Source of the DNA: Panopea generosa
Lineage: Eukaryota; Mollusca; Bivalvia; Adapedonta; Hiatellidae
Assembly: GCA_029582155.1 (NCBI GenBank)
Contig: CM055907.1
Coordinates: 34,446,492 to 34,510,491, forward strand
Length of the DNA stretch: 64,000 nucleotides
Reading direction: 5' to 3'
Shown here: positions 25,391 to 36,795 of the stretch, in pieces
Position numbering within the stretch: the first letter of the stretch is position 1
Layout of the letters: each line of letters starts with the position of its first letter
The notes under the pieces: generated by a model
The model's input: only the letters and a program-made list of their open reading frames with translations
Databases searched by the model: none
What the model was told of the DNA's origin: nothing
Translations under genes and position numbers: made by a program

Positions 25391-27391
25391 TATTTCGTTT
25401 TTTTATACTGTATCATTCATAACTATGTATGCTAGCCCTACAATATTGTATATTGTAAGTTCTTATCTAATCAACTTTTCCCTATTATATATTCTGTATT
25501 ATCATTGTGTGTGTGTTATTCGGCGATAAAGAACGGAGCTACTGAACTATTGTTATTCCATTACTTAGATATGCGTGTACCTTCAAAGAGTACAAAACTG
25601 CTACAAACAAAGATGTAGAATAATTGCGCACTTCGCTTTTCAACAGATTATGGACTGGTCCTATTAAAAATACAACCATTTGAAATTTAATGATACACAT
25701 TTGGGTAGCTGCATTTGAGCACCGTAACCGAGTATTGTTATGGTTTTGTTGTGCATGTATGTTACCTGCAACAATCCAATTAAGTACATTTTCAAGCTAA
25801 GTATTGCACTTAAAACTGAAACATGCTTTATTTGAAATAGTGACGCTGAAATAGTATTTGATTTGTTGTCGGGTTTAACATTCTGACATGTCAACAGTGC
25901 TCAAGATAAACTTTTCTCCAAATGAGTTTTTACCCTTTGAATTAACATTTAATGCTTATTATAAAAATGCTTAAGGTAAAAATGAACATTATTAAATTGC
26001 CCATTAAAACTAATCAACACTGGAATGGAGATTAATCAATGCTTATTTTACCACTTAATTTAAATGTCAATGCTTTATTCAGAAATTTCAATTCTTAAAT
26101 ACCCCCAAATAGTGCTCATATGGAGCACTGTGTCAAGATGTTGTCTGCCAGTTTGTTTGAATTCACATTTGAAATAGAAGTTTTATTATAATGTATTAAT
26201 GAAAAATGGAGAAAAGGCTTAGCAGATGACAGTTGAAAATGTTGCAATACAACAATATACATGTATATATCAAAATTAGAAAATATTTCAAAATTGAATT
26301 CAATTTCACAAACAAACTATACTTGCTATGATTAATTACAGCACGATTACATAAGTTAAGCACTGCGCATATGTTCACACTTACAACCAGGTCTCACATG
26401 TTCACACTTACAACCAGGTCTTGAGAAAGCACGGGCTTTGTTTTGTTTTGGTTATATTATTAATTAATCTACTGCAAATCAATTTTTTTTTATTTTCAAT
26501 TGAACACTTTTTTCTGTGACTATGAAAATTACGCAATTTTCCTTTTTAAAACCGTTCAAAATGACATCAGGAAACTGTGTACACATGTTCAGGAAACTGT
26601 GTACACATGTTAACCAATTGGTGTAGTTCTGTCTTTTTTTATTGCGGAGTTGTCATTTTGAATATTTTGCCGTAATCGTCAAAACAAATAATGAAAATTA
26701 CGAAAATCTCCATTTCTGTAGCAGTACTACAAAACTGTTCACAAAACTTTGTACTATATGTCAACCTCGTGGTCTAGAAGTGACTTCCGCTAGGGTAGTG
26801 TTTTTAATTTCAATATTATTTCTGTTTCCACGGAAATAAATAGCAAAAACTGCAAAATTCTCCGTTTGCGAATTTCATAGCTATTGCTATTTGTTTCCAT
26901 GGAAACAATAACAATATTGAAAATAAAAATTCCAAAACATAGCGGTCTAGTAGTGCATTTTGCTTTCAGGGAATACCCCATAGCGGGGAATATTAATGAC
27001 CACCTGGTGTTGTTTAATATAGAAACACAAAACTGTACAATATATTAAAGTATGCCAGAAATGGTTTGGCTAGTTATCTAATAAAAATCGATATATTTGA
27101 CTTATTGCTGTGTGCTTATACACACGTCTGTAAGGAGAGTTGGATATCCTGTTTTGAGACGTTTCCCTCTGCACGCGCTTTTATATGTGATAATTACGTA
27201 CGCACGTGATGCACTTGACTATGATTAATGCACGTACTTAGCGCATTTCAATTATCTCCAGTTGTTGCGAAATAGAATACGTCCTCATTATCTTTCACGG
27301 AAACATCCGCCTCGTTTGTTTCACATATATTGGAATATTCTCATGCGTGCTGTTTTGTATAAGTTAAACTGATATAAGATCTGTCGCACAT
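25391..27391. other. No gene recognised
   Basis: AT-rich, with no supported exon. Small direct repeats occur: 'gttcacacttacaaccaggt' at ~26372-26420 and 'aggaaactgtgtacacatgt' at ~26568-26610. A short inverted pair 'tatttctgtttcca' / 'tggaaacaataacaata' lies near 26815-26915, with a nearby 'atagcggtctagtagtgcat', suggesting a decayed small element. Confidence 0.5.
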
Positions 27392-27855
27392 GGTCAGCAA
27401 CCGCAGCAACCGCAATTGCGTTTTTCATAGACTTACATTATAACGTTTGACCTAATTTTCATTATTTCTATCATTCGCGGAAAGTCCAATAGCATATTAA
27501 TGCACTATCCTAGGTTCAAATTAAAATGTCCCATAAATGGGGTCAAAAGCACCACTTTTTTACCATTTTTGCCCTCTGAAGTTGGATACTCCCCACTTTC
27601 ATCATGAAGAAAAACTAAATTTCACCAATTTTACTTTCCATTGATTTTCCCTTAATAAAATGAATTTAGTCAATCACAGAAACATAATTTTGATTTTTTA
27701 TTGACACAAACGTGATAAACTTGTATTTGTGATCATTTGCCAGTTTGACATTTTCATCCAACCAGAAATAAGCTTAATATGTAAATATATGCCCTGAAAT
27801 CTCTACATCTTTTTTCAGCAAATCAGAGAGCTCGTATCAATGGTGGTAGCTGACC
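27392..27855 (+). mobile_element. TIR-type MITE (family T), copy without SINE
   Basis: Begins with a diverged GGTCAGC... terminus and ends with 'caatggtggtagctgacc'. The flanks carry ACAT on both sides, a likely 4-bp target duplication. The interior matches 39298-39935, including 'attataacgtttgacctaat', 'aaaattaaaatgtccc...ggtcaaaa', 'cactttcatcatgaag' and 'tttgccagtttgacattt'. It lacks the SINE present in that copy, giving the pre-insertion sequence. No protein is encoded. Confidence 0.85.
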
Positions 27856-27990
27856 ACATACAAAGATTAATATTTGTTTCTGAAGCAGCAGTCCATATAT
27901 ATTCATTATTTCGTTTTAGCTCTTTGTTTTGCTCTGAAACACTTGCCCCAGTCACACAAAGGTGATATATTGAAACTTGTTGTTTATGTT

Positions 27991-29268
27991 TTTATGCCCC
28001 CCTCAAAAAAAGAATTTTTTTGGGGGGTGGAATATTGTAATCGCAGCGTCCGTCCGCCTCCGGTATTTCGTTTCCGGCCTGTATCTTTGACATGCATAGA
28101 TGGATTTTGTTGATACTTGGTTCAAATGATCAACATAACCTGACGCCGTGTCGCAAGTTAGACCCACGCTTAACCTCAAAGGTCATGGTCACAATTTGAG
28201 TTTGACAACACTTTGAGTCTTTGATATTTTTTGTCCGGCCTGTAACTTTGTCAGGCATAGATGTATTTTAATGAGACTTGCTACTATTGATCAACATAAC
28301 ATGACAACGTGTCGCAAGTAAGACCCACACCGGTACCTCAAAGGTCAAGGTCACAATTTGAGTTTGACAACACTTTGAGTCTGTGTGAGATTTCGTGTCC
28401 GGCATGCAACTTTGTCATGTATAGATGGATTTTTATAAACACTTGTTATAAATGATCAACATAACATGACAACGTGTTGCACTTAATACCCAAACTCCCA
28501 CTTCAAAGGTCAAGGTCACAATTTAACTTTGATTGACAACACTTTCAGTCATTTTGACATTTCTTGTCCGGTTTGTCATCTATGGATAGTTTTTAAAAAC
28601 ACTTGGCTTAGTTGATCAACATGACATAATTAAGTGTCGCATGTAAGACCCAGAACCTTTCCTCAAAGATCAAGGTCACACTTTCAATTTGTTTGATATT
28701 GTGTGTCTGGTCTGTGACTTTGCCTTTAACTTGTCTCAATTTATTAAGATGACATGACGACGTGTCATAAATAAGACCTAGACCAATACCTCAAAGCTCA
28801 AGGTCACACTTTTAGTATGTATGATAGCACTTTGAATATGTTTGAGATTTCAAGTCCGTCCTTTAACGTTATCATACATTGATGGATTTCAAAAACACTA
28901 GGCTCAATTTATCAACAATTGATCTGTAACTTTGTCTTACATTTAGGGATTTTAAAATAGCTTGATACAAACGATCAGCATGTCATGATGGTGTTTCAGC
29001 AGCATTTAACTGTTGAAGATGTCAAGGTCAAAGTTACACAAAGGTCAAGGTCGTCATGCTTTAATGTATAAAACATGAAATTGCATGTCTAGTCTAAAAC
29101 ATCAGTTCATTACTCTTTATATACATGGATACATCGCTACCTATTATAACATAGTTATATTGTTAATTATATTGTTATTTTTCAACGACCATTTGGGTGT
29201 GTGTGTGTGGGGGGGGGGGGGGGGGTGGCGGGGGATGCATGCGACACTTACCAGTGACATTTCTTGTT
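27991..29268 (+). mobile_element. Long element, family 4, copy 2
   Basis: Starts 'tttatgcccccctcaaaaaa', closes its hairpin with 'ttttttggggggtgg', and shares 'gtaatcgcagcgtccgtccg' with copy 1. The body units correspond one by one to copy 1 through 'cattgatggatttcaaaaac'. The 3' end 'atgcatgcgacacttaccag' then 'tgacatttcttgtt' matches. A G-run (about 29209-29226) has expanded just before the end, at the place of 'cattcggggggcatgc' in copy 1. No coding. Confidence 0.88.
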
Positions 29269-29900
29269 ATTTATGTTTTTATTCTAACCCCACGTCGTCC
29301 GTTCGCCAACTTTCTGTTGCGTTCTATATATAGAGCAACCGTTATTTTCATTGGGCATCCACCGAACTTATACAGTAGTTATATAACCACAATATCACGT
29401 ACATGATCATGAACTTGCCAAATCGGATAATTAATGCCAGACAGAGTCATGACCCTTGACAAATTAAAATATTGCACTATTTGACATTGTCTGCACTCTG
29501 GCACTGGTCTGTATTTTTAATTTGATCCACCGAACTTATCCTAATACATAGCAGTTATAATAACCATAATATCTTGGACAAGATTAGATAATTAATTTCC
29601 GAGTTAAGTACGACTAATTAGTTTGCCATCAAAAAGTTTAAAAAAATCCTTTTAATTATCGACCTATCAAATTCTTTCAGATGTTATAAATGATCCTTAA
29701 TAGAAGGAGTTGCCAGCTTGTACAAATGAAGGGGCGGCAACCTGATTGTTACGTCATGTGAATACAATGGAAAAACGCGATAGGAAATTCTGTTTTTCTT
29801 ATTTATTTGATGTATTATTTAAGTGATGTTGATCAGGTCGGTACCAATGTTTTGTCATTACAGTTGAGACTGCAGTTTAAAGGGGCTCTAATATAGGTAA
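29269..29900. other. No gene recognised
   Basis: AT-rich DNA. 'cattgggcatccaccgaact' at ~29352 and 'tgatccaccgaacttatcc' at ~29523 are followed by similar 'cagttatataaccacaatatc' / 'cagttataataaccataatatc' blocks, indicating an old ~170-bp direct duplication. No coding signal. Confidence 0.5.
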
Positions 29901-31071
29901 GGCCTAAAAAAATAAATGTTGTGTTTACGGTTTCCCGACCGACCCATAGTAAAAGGTCCCGACCGTATATTTTTTTTTCAAAAAAAAAAAAAATTAAAAA
30001 TTTGGCCGACTGTTGTGTTAGGGATGGTTCAGGTGCTCCAAGTATCGGGCGAAAACCAATATATAAAACTGTATACAAAAGACGAAACTTTTAGAAAAGT
30101 GCGACTTGAAATTCGAAGCACAACTGTGCCTGAAGACCAAAAGTAAACAATCTGAAAAAACTGTGAAAAAGAAATGACACAAATTCGTTTCTGAAATGGT
30201 TACAGTATTTATTCTTTCTACATTTCAACGCAATTATAATTATTAAATCATTTGCAAACTAGACATTGAATGTTTCTCGGCAATAAGTTATAACATGAGG
30301 AAATTCTTGTTGAATCTCCAAGGAATCTATTCATCGCGAATCGTTCGCCATTTTTTGTGTAAGGTATCGAGGCGCGCATGCGCAACTTTCTAATCTCGGT
30401 TTAAACATCGGACTATTTTCCGGTATTTGCCTTGTTTTTTTATTGGACGGGAAAATCGCGGGATCAAAGCGGATATTTATCTACATAAGCAGTTGTTAAG
30501 ACTTATTAGGAAGTTAGAATGTAAAGTTAGGTGTAAAAAAAAAAGGTTTCCCTCATTGCTTTCCAAAAAGGTTCACATATATGAACACAAACTCTGGCAC
30601 AAACTTTGAAATTCAGGATTATGTCCAAGTGTCAAAATTGGTTGATAGTTTTGAAATATTTTCACAGATATATTAAATATATAAAATTAAATTCCTTTTA
30701 CATATTTAATAATACTTTTTTAACAGATTCTGTTGAATACCCAATCTAACCTATTGCAAGATGGTGCACATGGTGCAGAACAAATGAGAATATATTGAAA
30801 GTGGAAAGGAAAACATTCAAACTACAAAAGCAGACAAACTACAAAAGTATACAATAATTATGTTGTCACCAAATGCTTTTGAAAAAGGTGTCATTACTTC
30901 GCATTCAAAATTGAGTAACTGCGAGAGAAAATGAAGAAAAAAATAACCAAAAAACACCGACCCTTTTATTTTGCATCTAAAAAAATCAGCCAAAAAAAAA
31001 AATAGTCCTACCTACCGACCCAATTTTTTTTCAGCATGAAACCTTAAACACATCATTTATTTTTTTATGCC
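29901..31071. mobile_element. Non-autonomous element with ~40-bp imperfect TIRs
   Basis: The left end reads 'ggcctaaaaaaataaatgtt' then 'gtgtttacggtttc'. The right end, reverse-complemented, reads 'ggcataaaaaaataaatgat' then 'gtgtttaaggtttc', so the ends form matching inverted repeats. Both ends carry a 'cgaccgaccc' / 'accgaccca' block just inside. The interior holds a small frame from 30025 (residues 'VRLEIRSTTVPEDQK' at its end) that stops at 30146 and is not recognised. No transposase is seen. Superfamily cannot be assigned. Confidence 0.7.
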
Positions 31072-31081
31072 TAAGCGACCC

Positions 31082-31765
31082 AAAACGGAATAGAATTGGG
31101 AATTTTAAAAAATCTTCTTCTCAAGAAGTGATGAGCCAAATATTTGATATAAATGATTCCTATAAATAGGAATAAAAAGTGTCATTTTGTTCGAATAATA
31201 TGCTTGTCCGTCAAAAATGTTCATATTTGGCACGAATTAACAAAAGAAGGGATTGAAGTTTATATATATCAAAGGGCTAGTACTTATAGAGGCCATGTAA
31301 GGAGACTTTCTTTTCACATAGGCATACACGCTTCTCCACAGGCCATTTAAGCACAGGCTTGACTAACAGAAATGGTATTCCCCTAGCGCTTGAATTCTTT
31401 AACAAACTTTTGCAAAAGCTGACTTTCCGCTAAATCACTATTTTTCTTTGCATAACCTTTCTCATTTGAATGCCTAAAATGAAACATACTAAATATGATG
31501 ACTTAAACTGATGAATGCAAGTTTTACTAATGAAATATATTTCAATGAGTGCCTTACACAACGCTTGAAAATGTGTTTTTTACTCCAGCGCTTGCATTCC
31601 CTTCCTGTAGAGAACTCTGGTATACTATTGGATCATATTTTAACCACTTATGCAAACATATCTAGTTTGAATTCTGAAGCATCATCCAGTCATAGCAAAA
31701 TACGGTATCGGTTCGATAAGGATAATTCAATATTCATAAGAGGTTATATGGGGTCATAAAGTAGG
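31082..31765 (+). mobile_element. Decayed family 2 fragment
   Basis: Blocks such as 'aattgggaattttaaaaaat', 'cttcttctcaagaagtgatg', 'aagggctagtacttatagag' and 'catgtaaggagac' match the family 2 unit order (compare 7975-8130 and 37430-37560). Neither terminus is clear. Short frames inside it are non-coding. Confidence 0.6.
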
Positions 31766-31784
31766 TCTTATTGAGGCTGTTTGT

Positions 31785-32252
31785 ACATTTATGTCTTGGT
31801 TATTCACAAATAATTATCTCCATATATATATATCATGCATTTTGAATGAGCATCTGAAAAGATCCAAAAAATCGTAAATTCCGTTGTTGTTAATTTAATT
31901 ATCTCCTTTTATCAAATTAAATATATATGAATTCACTGTATCTATATGATCCAGCGGGTTTATAAATCTGTCCTTTATATAGCATGTGATTAGTCATGAA
32001 TCCTTAACTGGATCCTACTCATATAAAGCTATCACTTCATGTATGTAAATTTGTCCACCCTGTCCAGATGTGTTGCATGTAATTCCATAGTATATAAGTC
32101 ATGGTCGACACCAAATTTATTGATTTGGCAGAGGCCTTGATATTGTATCTATGGTTTGCATTGTAGCTAGGCGCACTCGCCGTAGTCTGGTCTGTACATT
32201 TATGTCTTGGTTATTCACAAATAATTATCTCCATATATATATATATATAAAC
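31785..32252 (+). repeat. Dispersed repeat R1, self-tandem copy
   Basis: 'catttatgtcttggttattc' and 'caaataattatctcc' occur at 31788 and again at ~32199, so this copy begins to repeat itself after ~410 bp before breaking into a TA run. The joined sequence equals 1-290 in overlapping order, so the window start lies inside another R1 copy. It suggests R1 can exist as a head-to-tail dimer or a circularly permuted insertion. Confidence 0.8.
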
Positions 32253-33655
32253 ATAAATAAATAGAAATGAAATATTTTTAAACAAAAAATAAAAACAAAC
32301 AATCGCAAGTTTCTAAATTTTTAGGGAGACCATTTAATTAAAAACTTTTTTATAAATTCAAATTAATTATCATCATCGGTTTAATCTTAGTTGTCATGGC
32401 AACATAAGTCTCATAACTTGTCCTAATCTGTCAGAAAGAGCAGGAACGCTTTGGTCATTGCCGCTGTATTTTTGGCAGAACCCATATATTAAGAAATAAT
32501 CTGAGACTGTCTGCGCGCTAATGGCGTCTGCTGATGCAGCAGACTATATATGGATGTCGTCTGCGAGGGCATTAATTAACGATACAATCTCAAAGCACCA
32601 AGTACATTGGGCTTTAGTATCTAAATGAGGTAGTGTATCACACACTGTTTGACAAGTAAAGGCAACTAATGGTATAAAAATAATAAGAGATTGTCTTAAA
32701 TATTCAAATGATATTTGAAAATTTAATAAAAACTAGCAAATGTTCATTTATTTGAATTATACGGAAACAATTTTTTTGAATAAGACATGCGCCCGAAACA
32801 TCCAAACTGTAATTCGTCTATTTAAATCGATATTGCGGAATAAGACGCTATTGGATACACGATGCAATAACAAAATACCATCACCTATTTAATTTTCAGT
32901 TGTCAATACTTCAACTGGTCATGAATCTGAAACAGGTAACATTTTTTCCCTGTTTAAGGTTGTAAACAAGCATTTACATTGTACAGACTTGTCCTTGAAA
33001 ATATGTACATAAACGTGAAGAATGATCTCAATTTCTTCCAAATTATAAAGGTTGATAAAGAACCGGTGTCGTCGAAGATATTTTTCCGTTTCACTTTCCT
33101 TGTCTCAAATTCACAGATTCAGAGTGACGGTGTCGTCACTCGTTGGGAATATTCTATGCAAGAATTAATGAGACTTAAGTGGACGATGTTTTGGGGTACG
33201 TCAGTATGTGTGCAAAATTTCTCTAATTTGAGTAATTGATAAATAATACAGAAGTTCCAAGTTGAGAAAATTGAAGATTGAGGTTACATTTTATAAACGT
33301 GACTAGTTTGACAATGTTGCAGTTAAGGAAGGTATACGTTTCTACATAATTATGATGTTTGATGATCACAGAAAACGCTAACCAGCTTCGCAGTTTAGTC
33401 GACAGATCCAGGTAACCTCATATTCCGGTTCCGGTGAGAATCATTAATCAGACATTCATATGCCCTTTATGGCAAGTTTGTATGACTACACATTGATTAA
33501 AAGCGAACTTAACAAAGTACAGCGATTCCTTTGAAGATGATTTTTTGAAGTTTGTTTCGTGTTCTTTGATATAATTGAAACACGTCTGTAAGCATTATCT
33601 CGCGGTGGTGAAACTGTGCATAGCATTGGCCGTCATTTAACGGTCACATGGGATG
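32253..33655. other. No gene recognised
   Basis: AT-rich DNA. An 86-codon frame at 32979-33239 was considered, but it has no domain and no clear splice context. At 32500-32570, 'gtctgcgcgctaatggcgtc' and 'gtctgcgagggcattaat' are near-repeats. Nothing else is supported. Confidence 0.5.
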
Positions 33656-34160
33656 AGAGATCATTTATGTAAGATAGCATGAGATTATTTATGTAAGAGA
33701 GCATGAGGTTATTTATGTAAGTGAGCATGAGATTATTTATGTAAGAGAGCATAGAGAGCATGAGATTATTTATGTAAGAGAGCATGAGATTATTTATGTA
33801 AGAGAGCATGAGGAAACCTTAAAGGCAGTGTATCAGGAAATAGAGATATTCAAAATATGTCAAAGTCGCCAAAACTTGAAATCCGAGTGATGAAATTAAA
33901 CTAAACCGCCGATCTAAAACAGAATGCACATAAATGCTGCTTAGTTTAGTTATGTAAGATAGCATGAGATTATTTATGTAAGAGAGCATGAGGTTATTTA
34001 TGTAAGAGAGCATGAGGTTATTTATGTAAGAGAGCATGATATTATTTATGTAAGAGAGCATGAGATTATTTATGTTGGAGAGCATGAGATTATTTATGTA
34101 AGAGAGCATGAGGTTATTTTTTTTGTAAGAGAACATGAGGTTATTTATGTAAGAGCTAAA
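33656..34160 (+). repeat. Minisatellite, 24-bp unit, two blocks
   Basis: Unit 'gagattatttatgtaagagagcat' in ~7 copies (33660-33813) and ~9 copies (33948-34155), split by ~130 bp of unrelated sequence. The minus-strand 141-codon frame with an NNLMLSYI repeat is this array read through. Being a multiple of three without stops, the unit stays open by chance. Confidence 0.93.
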
Positions 34161-35988
34161 CCAGCTATTAATATAGTTTGGGACTTCAGTCATTAATTTG
34201 ATCCATATGGATTCTGTCCCATTAATTATTTCTGCAAGTAGCACCTTGGGAATATTTTATTTAACTAATAGTGTATAACACTACCAAATCAATCATTACA
34301 TCAAAAAGACTAACGTGAGGCTTGGTCGGTTTTAAGGACATCACCAGAACAAAGACCGCACACCTCACACTGCAATTAGTACAATTGTATGGCTCTTGTG
34401 GGTAGGTGGGTTGGGGGAGGGGGAACGGGCAGATAATTGATTGTACTGATCTTAAGTTTTTATAACTAACTGGTCATTAACATTTTTGAAAAATCTCAAT
34501 AGGCCGCATCTTGTCCCTTATTGAAATTAAATTCTATTTACAGAACCAAACATATTATGCTTTGGCTATGGCTGATCTCACATCTCAACTGAATAATATG
34601 AGTTTCCACTCCCGATGGAGTTTTATTAAGTCCTCTTTTATTGCTGCATTAAATTTGTTGAAACATTTGGTACATTAAGTTTATTTCTAATGTTTTTCTT
34701 ACCCTTTGTGTTTTGATGAATAGTGTCAGTACAGTGATGCAATGTGCGACCGCTATTTAGTGAAGCTTACGTCATTTCTTAGGAAGTAGTGATTATTGTC
34801 ATCTTATATATGTTCTATAGCTTTGTTTTTTCCTGATGTTTTCACTAATTGGTCATTGATCTAAGGAATGATTGAGCATACAATGGCGTTTGCTTCATGG
34901 TTGCATTTTAATAGTGTTTATTGTACCCTTAAAGTCGTCTCGCCAGTAGTAGCTTAAATGATATCTGCATCGGAAACATTGTTTAACCCTATGTCCAATA
35001 CTGTTACATCAGATGATCGAATGTACTGACGGAGTCTAATGTTTTTGGTCTGCCGTGTCAACACTATTATTTTTAATGTTTCGAATACGCGCATCCGGGA
35101 TGACTCTTTATTTCTTCTTTAATATTTTTACCAAACATGTTGTATATTTATATTTGAATCACGTGATAGACGTGATTTATAAGGTTTGTGTTCCCCATTA
35201 TTGAAACTTTGTTTTATAATCATATTTGCTTGCGAATGCGATCTCTTAAAATGATCTTGCCTATTAGTTGATTTACATTTGTAGACTTAGACGGATTTGT
35301 CTGGGCCCTGAGTTTTGCAATAGCGTTTATGGTTCTGTAAGCACTTGTAGTATTGTTTGTTTGAGCTGAATTATTTCACCGGTAATTGTCTGGCCGTTTG
35401 AAAGAAACAAGGTAAAGCTTTATGTGTTGAGCTCTGTTTATGAGATACCTAAAGTCACTAAATTTGGCCCATAGTTATATAATTTGTTCTTATCAAATCA
35501 ATACAGTATTTGTTGAATGACATCGACCTCTACGGATGTATACCATAGTCGATTTAACGTTAATGCTTTGTATTTAGCTTTGTATTTAGAAACTGCCTGT
35601 GCTAGAGTCACCTCATTGGTCCATAGTTAATAGGACTCCGTGGATGGCTTTAACCGCTGCGGAAATACAAAAAAGATTCATGAATGACTCATTCGTTAAT
35701 GCCGTGAGTTCAAGTCTAGCTTGGTCCAAACACTTTATGTAAGAAAACACACAGTTATTGTAGAAGATCGTTCGTTTATTTGGAATCATTTTTATGCATT
35801 TTTATTTCCTCAGCAATAAAACATGCACTTAATTAAAATTCTGACCATGTGAGCATGACCGCCCTGAATTAAACTCTTACATGTGGACGATAAGCAGTTG
35901 ATGCGAGAATTCGTGTGAAATGAAACGACGCGACGAGCTACTGAGGCTGATGTTAAATATGAAAATGAAATCTGAAATACTCTGTGTC

Positions 35989-36045
<57 letters not shown>

Positions 36046-36795
36046 TCTATCGATTGATTATCAAACACTGCACGTTTCGTTATTGTGTACCAGTCAGTAA
36101 CTGTTGTCTCGTACACTGTGCAGTGATAGACATACCTCGGCGAAAATGTAACGATGTCAGTTCGAAGTGATATCGTGGATAGATATAAATACGTGTTACT
36201 AAAGGATTGGATTTCTCAGTAGTATGATATCATACGAGAAGTGCGATTTTTTTTCTCCATAAAATAGATTCGTAATAGGTCATAAAGGAAATAAATTAAA
36301 TGTGGCCGTCATGTGTTGAAGTGGATGTGTGTGTTGACGGTTTGTCTATTTATTTTCTCAGATATATTCATTATGTTACAGGAAATTGTGTTTAAATGAG
36401 TAGCTGGCTGTGTATAACAAAATGCCGTGTTGTGACGTTAATAAAATGTTCCATTAAATTTTGTGCTTTTATGGAATCGTATATATTAATTAATGAGTGT
36501 ATATGTACACAAAATCGTACTTAGTATTAATTTGTTTTTATATTATATTGAAATATAAACATTTCCTGATAAAAGTTTTATAATCTTCACGTTGCCTGGC
36601 CGCAGAGGACTAATACATATATGTCAAATAGTGTATACATTTACCTTTTAAAGGAAAAAATCCTCGAAAACGATACATATACAATTAGTGGAATATACTT
36701 ACGTTTCAAATGCCTTATTGCACACTTTGCTATATAAGGATTTACGTTTATTGAACAGTGTAAGTATTCTGGCGTACTTTTATCAATTGTTTTTT
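34161..36795. other. No gene; one TA microsatellite
   Basis: No exon recognised. A (TA)n run lies at ~35992-36043, and the 79-codon minus frame crossing it is spurious. A patch near 35640-35720 ('ggatggctttaaccgctgcg', 'gccgtgagttcaagtctagc') weakly resembles a tRNA-like SINE head, but its ends cannot be defined. Confidence 0.5.

Noticed and set aside
33819..34244. 141-codon minus-strand frame with NNLMLSYI repeats
   Set aside because: A by-product of the 24-bp minisatellite.
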